From assembly GCF_964204865.1 (NCBI RefSeq), contig NC_135259.1, forward strand, positions 16,254,974 to 16,318,973: a stretch of DNA of 64,000 nucleotides, in the 5' to 3' direction. This DNA comes from Styela clava. Its lineage: Eukaryota > Chordata > Ascidiacea > Stolidobranchia > Styelidae. Positions 36,740-48,832 of the stretch are shown here, piece after piece. The number at the start of each line of letters is the position of its first letter. Position 1 is the first letter of the stretch. Below the pieces are notes generated by a model. The model saw only the letters and a program-made list of their open reading frames with translations, was not told where the DNA came from and searched no databases. A program made the position numbers and the translations under genes.

Positions 36740-37402
36740 ATGACAGCTCCAAGTGTCGAAATAAGTGTTGTTTCGGACATTATGTGACCCTGGTGCTGGG
36801 TCGGTAAGAAGAAACTAGAACGTGCCATGGATATGACCAAAGATAATTACAACTTCAAGGTTACTTGGCAACCCTTTTTTCTTCGACCCAATATGCCCCT
36901 GGAGGGTGTTCCCAAGCCATCAGATTATGGCCCAAACACACCCGGATCCCAAAGGTTGATAAATATTGGAAGACAGGTTGGCATTGATTTCAGTTACAAA
37001 TCAGATCGGTTTCCCAACACTTTGCTGAGTCATTGTGCTTTAGAATATGCTCTCGAACAGGATCCTTCAGGAAAAATTCAAAATGAATTGCAAGAAAAGT
37101 TATTCAAGGCCTACTTTACCGATGGAAATTATCTCAATTCTGATCTGGTATCTTCACTTGCTGGGGAATGTGGATTGTCTGTGAGCGATGTTAAATCGTT
37201 TATTGCAGACACTAAAAACCAAGAAAAGACACGACAGAAGGCATTGAAAAACTCAGCAGAAGGTGTTACAGGAGTCCCATTCTTTGTTATAAATGGTCAA
37301 GGAATGATTTCTGGAGCACAAGAACCTGAAACACTTGCCAGAGCTTTTGAAATAGCGAATAACAAATTTCCTATTCAACGAACTTCAGCATCTTCTTCCT
37401 GA
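36740..37402 (+). CDS. DsbA/FrnE-like selenoprotein with UPWC active site
   Basis: Thioredoxin-fold oxidoreductase of the DsbA/FrnE (2-hydroxychromene-2-carboxylate isomerase-like) family, 220 residues in one exon if the in-frame TGA at 36785-36787 is read as selenocysteine 16. Upstream of it is MTAPSVEISVVSDIM. Downstream is PWCWVGKKKLERAM, which aligns with the family pattern SDxxCPWCYIGKRRLE. The redox pair becomes Sec16-Pro-Trp-Cys19. The cis-Pro loop GVPFFVING is near residues 178-186, and FLRPNMP and LLSHCALEYA are also family-like. Apart from this TGA the frame is open to the final TGA. A SECIS-like hairpin lies at 37869-37932. No targeting signal is evident, so it is probably cytosolic. 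Substrate unknown. If TGA were a stop, translation could only resume at Met 36827 and would lack the active site. Confidence 0.88.
36785..36787 (+). other. In-frame TGA, predicted selenocysteine codon
   Basis: The TGA falls exactly where family members have the first, nucleophilic Cys of CPWC. The frame is homologous on both sides and there is no other lesion. The following base is C. Confidence 0.87.
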
Positions 37403-38106
37403 AACCCAAACTCTGCTTGCTGCCAACTGCCAAAATGATAGTTTTATTCGAGTTATAGAAACTAGTTACATGTTAAAAGTAAAAAAATGGTATATTTTGT
37501 TCTCAGGAATTTGTATTTTACAGTAATACATTCAGTCAAATATTTGCTATGAATATAACCATTATAAATACATACAGTTTGTAACTATTACGGTAATTTC
37601 AGAAATATATTTTGCATCACACAACATTGTTTTTACACCGTGACTAGAGTTTCTGCATGTTTATATTTATCGTAGTTGTTTAAAGCCTTATGACATCTGA
37701 TGACGATTTTCTCTAAAGTCATCAAATTGACTACATTTGTTTTATATCAACAGTAAATGATACATGTAGGAAGATTTTTATAAATTTTTTTGGTTAGTTC
37801 ATTTATGCAAAGCAATAATTTTTTAAGATATCAAACAAATATCATTTGTATGTTTATGGAGGGTTGTTGAAAACTTTATGATGTTTTGATGAGAAAATTT
37901 TCAAACTCATCAAGATTGATTTAGCCGTTTTCTTACAATTCAAAATACTTCATGAAAATGATATTTGAAATCATATATATTCAAAAGTTGTTTCTAATTT
38001 AGATATTATAGTAATATGTAGTATGGCTTTACATATCGAGAACTTTTCTACAAATGGTGTAACATAGTCGATTGTATTGCGCAATCTTTTCCACAACTGT
38101 TTCACA
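37403..38106. other. 3' UTR of the selenoprotein gene and TBC1D20 5' flank
   Basis: About 700 bases. No AATAAA was seen between the stop at 37402 and the SECIS-like hairpin at 37869, so the hairpin can lie within the same transcript. The remaining part up to TBC1D20 is AT-rich. Confidence 0.5.
37869..37932 (+). promoter_or_regulatory. SECIS-like element in the 3' UTR
   Basis: Read as RNA. Lower helix: GAAAAC (37869-37874) pairs with GUUUUC (37927-37932). An internal loop follows. The core quartet is AUGA (37878-37881) opposite UGAU (37917-37920), giving tandem G-A pairs flanked by U-U. The upper helix of about 11 bp contains the perfect UUGAUGAG/CUCAUCAA pairing (37886-37893 with 37906-37913). 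The apical loop starts AAAA (37894-37897). This matches the eukaryotic SECIS consensus: AUGA core, GA opposite, AA at the start of the apical loop, and a core-to-loop spacing of 12 nt. SECIS elements recruit SBP2 and the selenocysteine elongation factor. The pairing was worked out by hand. Confidence 0.85.
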
Positions 38107-41100
38107 ATGTCTATGCAAAAATTGAGCGCAACTAAAAGAAAACAAAAACTTGCCGAAATATATCAAGCATTGAATAGTGATCCTGTTGACATACCAGCTC
38201 TCCGAAAACATGCTATTTCACCAGGTGGATTAATTCAAGATGAGGTAGGTATAAATAATTTTTTCAATTGTTTTATATGTTGTTGTTGCTCATTTCGAAC
38301 AGTTTTGATATTTTGAGGCTTTTAGGTATTTTTCAGTATTACTAATATTGAAGCAATATCTCTAGTCCTGAGTTTTTTACCTGTTTAGGAATGACACAAT
38401 TGAATTATATTCTGGAAAATATTTTGAATGCTATCTTCACATTTTAACGAGTCCATACTTATACTAACATCTTCAATAAGGCAAACAAAGAATATTAATT
38501 TCAAAATTTAATCTTATTAACATGCTTTCCCTACTAGGTTGATTTTAACATTTTCTATTCAAATGCTTCTCTAGGAGATGCTATTTGCAACATTGTATCT
38601 CTGTGTTTTTTTTTCATTAGGTTCGGAGAAAAGCTTGGCCTAAACTTCTGAATGTCAATGTATTTGATGCCGTTATAAAGCCAGGTACTTTATCTTGGGT
38701 CTCATGTAGTTTTGTACCTAACGTACTTCTAGTGGGCGTAGCCTAACAATTTTTTCATGTGTCAATCCTAACCCCCACCTGACTACGCTATCCAAAAATT
38801 GCGTCACCACGACGTCACAGTGACGTAATAGAGTCCTCCAAACTATACAAACTGTCATACAAAACGCGCAGACGAGAACCCTAAAACGAACAGCTATTTC
38901 TCTCGTTTTCTCGTCGCAACGATCCCGATAGGAGAAAGATCTCTGACGTTAGTCCGTTCTTTATCGTCGGCGCCAATGCCAGTTCAGGCAATCGTACATG
39001 TATTTGGCAAGCTCTATGACGTGATTGTGACATCGTATTGACATAATTTTTGGATGGCGTAGTCAGGTGGGGGTTAAGATTGACATGCCAAAAAATTGCT
39101 ATGCTACTCCCACTAGTACGTCAGGTACGAAACTCATAAGATCCCTTTATCTTATTTTTGTATTGTAATAATGTATGAGTTTATATACCAAAACAAGAAT
39201 GCCTTACACTGTACCAAAGTGGAGTTTCCAGATAATTATCGTAGATTATATAGTAATAAAACTGTGATGTCTATGCTAAAACTAACCAAGGTAGCTTTGA
39301 GATCATCTTCATAATTTTAGATTGTTCAACTCCCCATAGAGTATACCAGTGGTTCACAACCGTTCATAGTCCGTGGCGCCCTCCCGGGATCTTACAGATT
39401 AGATCAACATGCTACAACAATGTGAAAACAAAACACATCCTGTGAAATACCCTCATCGAGTAATGAAACTAGGAAAAACGTTGCTTTTTTGTAAAGGGAA
39501 AAGTAAAATCAGTTTTGCATCTAACGTGGTGACCCCCCTCCAACTGCTCTGTGGCACACTTGGTGGGCCACGGCCCCCGATTGGGAACCGCTGTAGTAGA
39601 CCCTAGTTAGTTCACTTGAATTCATTAGACTTTAGGCAAAGATATCTTTTATTGTGTAGAATCTTGGCACAGTTAGCAGATCAGTTTCAGAACTTTCAAC
39701 CTGATTTCTTTACTTTCATATGCCATTAATTTTCTTCTAATTTCAAAGGGGATCTACATTTGCATAAAGATTACCAGCAAGTTTTGTTGGATGTCAATCG
39801 GTCAGCTAGAAGATTTCCAAAATGTGAGTTTACCTCTTCAAACTTTAACCATGTTGCCATTACATGGAAAATTTTTCAGTGTCATTAATTTTAATCATTA
39901 CGTTGTTCATTGAGTATATTGTCTGCATAGATTGTTATGTTCAAGTGCCCTATTTCACAGCATTGAGCCAAAGAAAACAAATAAAATGCCTTGTACGCGC
40001 GACGCTAGTTTGTCCCATCGGGCTAAGCCTCGGGAACCTGCATGTCATCTCAATTCATAAGTTTGAATCCTGTGGGGAAACTGCTAGTTGGACGAGATGC
40101 GGCCTTTTGCCATATGATTTTTCACTTTGGAGATAAATATGAAAAGTTCAAATAATTCAGGGATGGCTAAAACTGAATAATTTAGTATTTTGAATACATT
40201 TTAAAATAAATATTTTGTATTTGAAATATCAAATGTGTTCTGAAATGCGTCTGTTCCACAAGATAATTCCTCAAGACAATTGTAAATTTGTAGAAATGAA
40301 ATTTGTTGAGGATAATTGAGATAAACATTGTTTTAATTAGTATACTCTTTTCATTTTTTCAGAAGTTACTAATTTTTTGTTTATCATAAGATGATGAATG
40401 CTTGAAAAGACATTTCTTGAGGTTTAGAGTTATGCTAATCTATGCCAGAATCAGAATGAGAGTTGAAATATTAATACTGTACGAACAAAATTTAGAATGC
40501 AATTCTTTTTCAGCAATGCCTGCCGATCAGAGAGAAATTTTACAAAACCAAATGTTGGATGTTATTGTGTGGGTTTTGACAGAACATTCTGAATTACATT
40601 ACTATCAGGTAAGTAATTGTATTTTATTTGCCACAAGAAAGTTGCAAGCCTCATTTTTTGGTCTGGTGTTAAATATAAGTTAGACAAGTTTTTCTACAAT
40701 TCTTTAAAAAACGACAGAATTTTTTTTATTTCCTAATGCAACAGGAAATTTGCGACACTTGCTGCTTGTGTTTATATGGAGCAAATGTGTACATCACATA
40801 AAAAATTGCTCTGATCGCCTTTTTACTGTGTAGTAGACCTTTGCTGAATATAATGTTATTGTACTTTGGGGACTCCCGAAGTATGCGAACCAAGATGGCG
40901 GACATCGGAATGTTATATGTGTACTAGGTTAGGGTTAGGCCATAATTTTAGGTATAAATACTACGGGAGGCTCTTGGCTAGTCTTCGAACTGATAATAGG
41001 ACTAAAATAAGGAAAATTGGAACAAAAATTATCGCCTAACCCTAACCTGTTACCCATGTTACGTTCCGATGTCCGCCATCTTGGTTCGCATACTTCGGGA

Positions 41101-44100
41101 GCACCGTACTTTGCTACTTCAATAAGAAACATTTGTTGATAATTTCAGGGATACCATGACATCTGCATCACATTTCTATTAGTTTGCGGACAAAAGTTAA
41201 CGTATAGGTTGATCAATAAATTGTCAACTCATCATTTAAGGTTTGTACTAAAAAAGTGTTAACAATGTCAATTATGCAACTGTCACTTGATTATTTGTTT
41301 GGTATCTTTATAATATTGTTGGCAGATATGTTCTAAAGTGTTCAGCATGTTTAACATATATTAGTATTAGCAAACTGTATTTAGTATTGTTATCTAAATT
41401 TCAGTTCATCAGTCATACAAGGGCCGATTAATTCACCATTCCAAATTCATTTGGCAGAAAAGTATTTTCTAATATTGATTAAAGTCGTAATTGGGCCGTG
41501 TTCAACAAAGAGATTTGCACAAATCATTGCCTATTGATATGAATATGATATTGAAATGTAGAAAAAATAAGCATTGTCGTATTGTTTTTCCAAATTTTTT
41601 TAGGCTTCAAATGAAACCTATTTTTTTTGACTGTCAGTCGTCAAATTTTCAAAATTGAAGATAATTCAGTATTTTGGAAAACCAGTTTCCAATGTATTCA
41701 ATTTCTATTGGACATTCCTATTTATGCATATATTATATATACATCATAGAAAAGCGCTTTAATTTCTAAACATTGGTAAATATTTGTAAGCACACAACTA
41801 GCAAGTGAATTTTTTTATTGCTGTTACTACCTTAACATTGAATTGTTGTTAGTTGGATCGAAAAAATTTGAAAAAACTTTCAAATCGATCCGTCTTGAAA
41901 TCATTATCATATATCTTTGACTGTAAATTGTTATGTTATATCTTCACTCCTCAGCATGTATCTGATAAGTTTCAGCTCAAAAAATGTTATAATTTAAGAA
42001 TATAACATTGCTAACTGTTCAACTATTTCTTTTAATAATCCCACCAGAGATTTCATGGATCCTACTATGGACAAAACTCGACATATTTTAAATTATTTGA
42101 TCCCAATTGTACGAAAGTCTAATGGTGAATTGGCAGACTATTTGGTTAGGTAAGTAGAAAGGTATTATTTATAAATCTACATACCCTGACCCTATATCTG
42201 ATTCCATTTTTACATTAAAGAACTTGACACTTGAATTGTAAACATATTGAATTACTATTTATTAAAAAAAATTTGCTTCTCATTGCACTTCTGATTACCC
42301 TGAGTGGGTTTGCTGGTACTAATACTGTGGAATGATTGTGTGCGAGAGGAGCATTGGACAGTTACGGCTTCCTTCACCATTAAATCTTTGCGTTCGAAGC
42401 AAGTATCTGGTAAATCATTCCCATACATAACATGGATTGGTAGGATGAGATTTGTTGATTTACCATGATTAAGACTTTATATTGGATTTTCTCTCTACTA
42501 AGAAAAATAGGATAATCCTACCCTACAAATTGGGTGCATAGAGACACTGTCAAGCGAAGTTATATTGTGATTAAGAGCCATGTCATTCACATATTTCAGT
42601 ATTTGCAACTGAACCTGTTCCATAACCTGCTAACATAATATTTATTTATTTCCAGAAGCGGAGTTGGAACAATTTTTGCACTAAGTTGGTTAATAACATG
42701 GTATGGACATGTACTTAGCAACTCGAAACACACATTACGATTGTATGATTTCTTTCTTGCCTCCCATCCACTGATGCCTATATATTTAGCCGCGCAAGTA
42801 AGTTATTTACTCTGTGGTTGCTATTCATTAGGGATTTCTATTAGCAGTAATGGTATTCAGTGGCTATTTACTATTTAAATTAGCCATGTTACACAAGCTT
42901 TGCCTATAAACTTGTAGCTGCTTTTTAGTGCCAGCTTGATTACTTTTATGATTGGATTATTATGATGTAGAAGTGGATTAATGGAAATATATAATCGGTG
43001 TAATAATTGTCTTAAGTTTAATCTGATATTCTGGTTATAGGGCAGACAATATTGATGGTCAAGGAATTCAGTCTCAAAATTCATTGTGTTTCTTAATGTT
43101 GTTTTTTAATGTCAGATAAACATGGGTGCCTAATTTTCTTTCAAATTTGCGGTTTATGGTTTGTGAAAAAGATTAAAGTTGGAACATATCATCATTTTGC
43201 GTTAAAAAAGTTTTCTTCAATCGATTCAATATTAAAAATTAGCAGTGAAGCAGAATTCTAGTGTACCAGTCTATACGAATATGAATTTTCTATTTGTACA
43301 TCATCTCCAATTGACTTGCTTTTCCACATTGCTTGGTGAGGGAGGACAGTAATCCAGATAGGGAAATGTATTAGGATTTTGAACTTTTTAATAGAAAAGG
43401 CTCAATGCAATATCATGTGCACTCCCTCAAATGTGAAGGCGACTTATTTTTGAGCAAAGTCCTCACTAAAATGCCAAAGCCATAAAGTACACAAATTCAG
43501 GATGGTGTATCAAAAGACGATAAAGTGAGATTTAAAGCAGTTTATTACTTGGAAAGCACTTCTGTTGGTCAAATCAAATTATAAATTCATTTCAGATTGT
43601 ATTGTATCGAAAGGAAGAGATTTTGAAACAAGAATGTGATATGGCTCTCATGCATCATCTTCTATCAAACTTACCTCAGAATTTACCGTTTGAAGATATA
43701 ATTGTGGCTGCCGTGGATTTATTTGCTCAATTTCCACCCGAATCTATCGCTAAGGATGCTGCACTGTATTATCATAAAAGGTTATTATCAGTTCATCTAT
43801 GTTTATTACTTATATAGAACAATTTTGATAGAAATAAATTCTGTGTAATTTTTTCAAAACTTGTTTTGTACTGTCTTTGCAACATTATGTCAATTTGCTA
43901 AGATATTCGAGATCCGATGAATGATAACGGAAACCATGCTTAAATTAATGTGAATTTTTCGCTATTGAAATTTTAAAATTATGTTCTGATTCATTTTCAC
44001 TTTCTCAAAACTACCTCATCTGTTTAAAATACTGTATATTGAACTACATTGGCTTTCTCTTTGTCTACTTCTGATCAGTATGTGGTCATTGCCACAAGTA

Positions 44101-44725
44101 TGCTTAAATGAGATAGTATCAATGTGATAAATTAGAATAGCATAATCTCTTTCCATAAAATTGCACATATATATTTGTGAGCGTTCATCAAGTCATAGTC
44201 GAACACCCAACTTCTTTGAACAAAATAAGATATCACTGCAAAGCTAACTTTGCCGTTGTAAAATCAACTCTAGTAAAAGCATTTCAAACTCCGACTCCAC
44301 AGATCTGATAGCGCATAGTCATGGTGATGATGATTTTAACTTTGACATTGATAAGTCTGTACGCAGAACCCTGATTGTACCGGAACTAAGCATGCCTATT
44401 AATTTAAGCATTTCAGGAAACTTCCATTGTGAATTGAACATATTTTATTTTCTGCAGCTTGGCAATTACAAAATTTCGTGACTTTGAATTAGCTGGTTAT
44501 CAACAGAGACCAGATTTCATTTTAAAAGAGAGAAAACTGAGACAACAAAATGAGTTCAGAAAGCTTTTAGCAACTAAAAGCTCTAAAATTACTGAAGGAA
44601 ATAGAGGCAACCGTGCCAGAAGGTGGACAATGTGGGCCATCAGTGGAGCATTGGGAGCAGCTGCAATTGCAATGACGAACGTTTCTTTAGAATGGGCAAC
44701 TGAAGTTATCGGGTTTTTACCATAA
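38107..44725 (+). CDS. TBC1D20: TBC1D20-type Rab GTPase-activating protein, 9 exons
   Basis: ER/Golgi-associated Rab GAP (Rab1 and Rab18 in vertebrates). Exons 38107-38244, 38621-38684, 39749-39823, 40514-40608, 41149-41240, 42048-42149, 42656-42797, 43596-43780 and 44458-44725 join in phase to 386 residues (human 403). Catalytic marks: Arg finger in VLLDVNR (Arg85) and Gln finger in YYQG (Gln124, with the exon junction just after the Gln). Strong orthologue matches: KLLNVN, LSTHHLRDFMDPTMD, FALSWLITWYGHVLS, LYDFFLASHPLMPIY, FAQFPPES and FRDFELAGYQQRPD. A hydrophobic C-terminal segment (MWAISGALGAAAIAM) is the expected membrane anchor. Introns 2 and 4 contain MITEs. The human N-terminal extension is shorter here, and an extra upstream exon is possible. 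Confidence 0.96.
38708..39134. mobile_element. Complete family A element in TBC1D20 intron 2
   Basis: Left end AGTTTTGTACCTAACGTACT and the reverse complement of the right end AGTTTCGTACCTGACGTACT are long matching inverted repeats, continuing inward through CCCCCACCTGACTACGC on both arms. About 427 bp, non-coding. Fragments lie at 1-126 and 8876-8940. Confidence 0.75.
39347..39593. mobile_element. Non-autonomous hAT-like element in TBC1D20 intron 2
   Basis: Ends CAGTGGTTCACAACC and, reversed, CAGCGGTTCCCAATC. Flanking octamers GAGTATAC and TAGTAGAC agree at 6 of 8. The right half contains GGTGGGCCACGGCCCCC. About 247 bp. Confidence 0.7.
40869..41105. mobile_element. Best-preserved family B MITE, 8-bp duplication
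   Basis: Ends GGGACTCCCGAAGTATGCG and, reversed, GGTGCTCCCGAAGTATGCG, with the inverted repeat running about 42 bases through CCAAGATGGCGGACATCGG. Flanked on both sides by GTACTTTG (8 of 8; 40861-40868 and 41106-41113). It defines the family boundaries. In TBC1D20 intron 4. Confidence 0.88.
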
Positions 44726-45361
44726 GAATATTATTTTGGAAATGACCCAGCACACACGATTGGCTATCATTGATGCCATAATTTATGGACCCTAAGGCGC
44801 TTTTCGAATCCCTTTTTCCTTTAAAAATCGATGCACCTAGTCCTAGTGTATGAATCAGGTATTGTTTCATTGCCTACGTTCAAAACCTGTACCGGTATTG
44901 CTTTGAAAACCATTGCATTTTATAGCCTGACGCTCAAAATTGCTACTCTTTAATATTTAATACCAAACTTATTGACATACTGGCCATATTGGGAAGAGCA
45001 GGGCTCTTGATTTTGAGATGTGGTATCTATGCATGTTTGAATGATATCAATTGTGGATTTCTACCATGGCATTACTCAAAATATACTTATTCGATTTTTG
45101 TTCTTTCAATTTTAGTTTTTAGTGATGTTCATTGAAATAATAATCATGACTTTCTTCAGTGTTTGTATAGCTTATATTTATTGGCGCTGCTTAGAAATCA
45201 ATTATATTAAATTTTATTTATTTGTCCAATTCAGTGCTGTTAGAAAAACTTTAAATCTTATCTGCACCTGCCCTTCTCAACCCTAGAAAACAGTTTTGAT
45301 TGATGTATCAGCAATAAAAATTCTCTATATTTGTTCGAGAGCATGTACTTGTACATACATG

Positions 45362-45531
45362 CAGTGGTGGGATTTGAATTTTTTGTTAGCCGGTTCCTTC
45401 ACAAAAGTCATATTTTTCAGCCGGTTCTGTTACAAACAGAACATTGACAGTAACCAGTAATGCTAAATGGTTCGCTGATCTCATAAAATTCCGTGAGACG
45501 GTTCTATAGAACCGGCTGAATCCCACTACTG
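45362..45531. mobile_element. Non-autonomous hAT-like element
   Basis: Ends CAGTGGTGGGATTTGAA and, reversed, CAGTAGTGGGATTCAGCC. It is a sibling of 20433-20613, with the same AGCCGGTTC blocks. A flanking duplication was not clear. Confidence 0.65.
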
Positions 45532-46125
45532 CATGTCTATGTTCCATTTAGGCAAATGCACACAGTACTAACTACCGTTACTGTAAATGAATAAACTGTC
45601 ATTTCTGCTATACAGATAAACTGTTTCACTGTGATTTTGTGCAATTTAAAGTATTGTGTTTTGTCTGCTTGCAAATATCTTTTACTTTGAAATTTATCTT
45701 GTCCTCGTGATGTAACCACGACTCAGTCTATTTAGTAGTGAGCAACTGTATCGCTATTTGTTGGGTTGCTAAGCCGAAGGCTTGCCTAGCCCAGATTTGC
45801 AAAAAATAGTTCACTGCTCTAGTTACTTTTTTGTACATATGGCCGATGAAGTTTGGTTACATCTGTGATGGTTTAAAGATCAAATTTCAATGCTATTATT
45901 CAGCTGGTGATATATCGTTTTGATGTGTGATTTTCTTCGACGGATATTATATTGTGTTCTCAAATTGTTTGATGTACTGGCGCTTATTTCAAAAATGGTC
46001 AGATCGGTTGTAATCTGTAATCGTGGTATCATGCGTAATATTAGTTTGATTTTTAGATACATTGCTGTTCAGGCAACTCGATTTTATCAATATGTTATGA
46101 TGGCAGGATAGGATTTACAAATTTA

Positions 46126-46400
46126 TCACGGGGCTGTGAAAGGCCGGTAAGATGGCTTAATCATATCTCGAACGACGGCCTCTTTGTACCAGTTCATGTC
46201 GGTATGAGATTAGTTAACATTTTCAGATGCATGGACTTCATGGCGAAGGAAGCTGCAACTGGTCAGCAATTGAATCGCTCATAATTATCCCCACGGGATG
46301 CGAACCCACGCGCGGTAATCAGAGGTGCGTAGCGAGCGTATTCCGAACACTTAGCACTATGCGCCACAACTTCGTGCTAATTTTCACGATATTGCAGGCA
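46126..46400 (-). mobile_element. tRNA-derived SINE, reverse orientation
   Basis: On the minus strand it reads TTGTGGCGCATAGTGCTAAG (box A-like), then GTGGGTTCGCATCCCGTGGG (box B-like) about 50 bases later, then GCTTCCTTCGCCATGAAGTC and CATGCATCTGAAA. The same order and spacing occur on the plus strand at 60478-60775. Confidence 0.65.
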
Positions 46401-48715
46401 GATCAGCCTCCTTGGCAAGATTTTATCAATACAGTATCTTTAAACTCGATTGAAGATAGTCGCAGTTAGTATTGGCTGTATAAGTATTCATACTGTAACT
46501 TTGGAAATTTCGCAAGCGCTGCTTTCCAACATGAGGTGACATCTCAATAGCGCTTAATCGATCGAAAATGACCTCAAGCGCTCCATTAGCGTGTAAGATT
46601 TCACAGGCAATGTTGGGTGACAACGTTCCGTAATAAAATTGGTGAAATGGTGTTGTGGAAGGTTTTTATTAAAGGGAAAATAGATCATGGAGCCATAAAC
46701 TCAATTCCGCTAGTTGAGGGTTTCGACAAATAATTTGAATATATATATATCTTATTTCCAGAAGTTTGCGAGAGCATTTATTTCCTGTGTTAGCATTTCC
46801 CGTTCATTGAAGTCGAGGTATACGTTAGTGTTAAATTATCTCATTTCTGTCTAACTGGCACAATCGATTTCTCCACGAGTTTCGAGTCTTATCAATTATA
46901 TTCGTCCGCCCATTGCCGAAGTTTTGTTGCCAGTCATATCAACAATGTCGTCATTCCTGTGTGGGTCACCGAGATAAGGTGGAGAGGAGAGTGGAAGTAC
47001 GGTTAGAATGTCAGCAGCACAAGGGGAAAAGCCTTTCTGAGAACCAACCCCAAAAATATTTGAATAACTCAGTGATAATGATGTTGTAAAATATTAATGG
47101 TAGGAGATAGTAGCTTAATAATCTACATTTTTATATATGCTAGATATGGGATTATAAAATCAAAATTCGATTTATCTACGGGAAAACATTTGTTGACACC
47201 CTTTACCTATTTTTGGTATATGTGGCTTGTTCCTGACATGCCTAGAATAGTCTTCTTCGAGTATCGATAAAATATTCCGGAATCTTACATGTTGACAGAA
47301 TGTATGTTGTGTAACCGCATGGATTTCGGTCACTTGTTTTTGTTGCGAGAAACGCGCACTGCACGAGGTTTGTTGCTACGTAACTGATTTCCGATTGGGG
47401 AGCATAAGGTAGATTTGCGTATTGCAAAATTAACAATGGTTAATTCAGGTACGGTACCACATCTTTATGGCTGTATTTTAAATAGAAGATTGCCCGCGGC
47501 AATCCTGATGTAGTTTTAATTGTAATGTAAGATTACTCACAAGATTGATATCGACTAAGGCAGCGGTCCCCAAACTTCTTGTTCAGTATCAGGGAAAGCT
47601 GCTATTCCTTTAAACTCAATTTTGGTAATGTGTACTAAATGCTTTTTGGAGTTTGTAAACATGTAGGCACAGGGAATTCAGGCAAAAGGTCAACTCTTCT
47701 TCCGCGCCCCTGCCTGATTTTTCTTTGAAATGCTATAAATGATAAATATCACTCATGTTGGCTAAACTCGGTTCAGCAGATAAATATACTGCAGCTTGCG
47801 AAAATTGCAGCAAGTATTGCCTATCTATATTGTCAAACTAAACAACATAAGAAGATGAATTCATTGATTCATATGCATTGTAATGGGTAGCGAGTATCAA
47901 AAAGAGTACTTATCCATGCTGAGAAGCCTATTCTTTCAGTAGAAAATGTTTCCATAAATCTATCGAAAGAAGTCTTGCCTCGGGTGGTTGTTCATCAGTA
48001 TTAGTGCGTCCGTTTCGGTTGACTTGCTTGTCGTCGGGATCGAATTTTGACACAATTGATTTTTTTTGGACATTGCGTTCAATAGGAGTCACATTGTGTA
48101 CTTAGAAAAGAAGGCGAACCTATATGATAGGTCAGTTTATTCGGTAAATATCATAGCAATATCGTTTATATGACCTACTTCGTGACGCTGACAGCTGGTC
48201 TCACATAAGCAATATATTGCGAAGTTTGATACAGTATTTTACAGTACAGTGTTTTACTTTTCGATAAAAGCTTGTTGCAGTGTGTGTACATGCTCACCTG
48301 CACGGGGCAGCAGGAAGGCTTATTCATCGCTATTCTAAAAACGCCATTTCGGCAATTCGGCTTTGTTGTTTTTATTTACGTACGTAAATCTTTCGAGTGT
48401 TAACCTATGTTAAGCCATTCATGAAGTAATCCGCAGATTCAGCATCTCTGCAAATGAATTATATATAATATATATTCGGTCTTGTTGGTCAAAGCGTAGA
48501 AATAGAAATTATGCATGTGACTTGAAAATATAAAAGTATTCAAGCAGCGTATTGGATTACCGAATAATGTGCTTACTGGTACACTTCAGATCTTTGTTGT
48601 TACTGTGTCTACAGTGGAAGAGTCATTAGTCGAAATAAAGCTTTCTCAGAGAATTGTGTGTCTAATAATGTGAACATACTAGTATATAGTAAGACGTTTG
48701 AGTTAATCATTATTA

Positions 48716-48832
48716 GGCGCTCCGAAAGTATTCGTACCAAGGTAAGATGACGCACATCCTGAACAACCCTTACTAGTAAACATACTGTGTTCAGGTTGTG
48801 CGCCATCTTGGTACGGATACTTCAGGAGCAAC
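48716..48832. mobile_element. Short family B-related MITE
   Basis: Ends GGCGCTCCGAAAGTATTCGT and, reversed, GTTGCTCCTGAAGTATCCGT. Flanks CATTATTA and CATTTTTA agree at 7 of 8. Only 117 bp, mostly terminal repeat. Confidence 0.7.

Noticed and set aside
36785-36787. The TGA as a nonsense mutation making the DsbA-like gene a pseudogene
   Set aside because: It is the only lesion in 221 codons, lies exactly at the catalytic Cys position, and a SECIS-like structure follows the gene. A random disabling mutation would not be expected to meet all three.
36804-36809. GTAAGA as a splice donor just after the UPWC motif
   Set aside because: Reading through gives VGKKKLERAM, which continues the family pattern IGKRRLE. 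No acceptor is needed and the downstream frame is open.
37675-37735. A second SECIS-like hairpin (TGATGAC pairing with GTCATCA)
   Set aside because: It has a 7-bp stem, but the AUGA-to-AA spacing and the opposing GA do not fit. The element at 37869-37932 fits far better.
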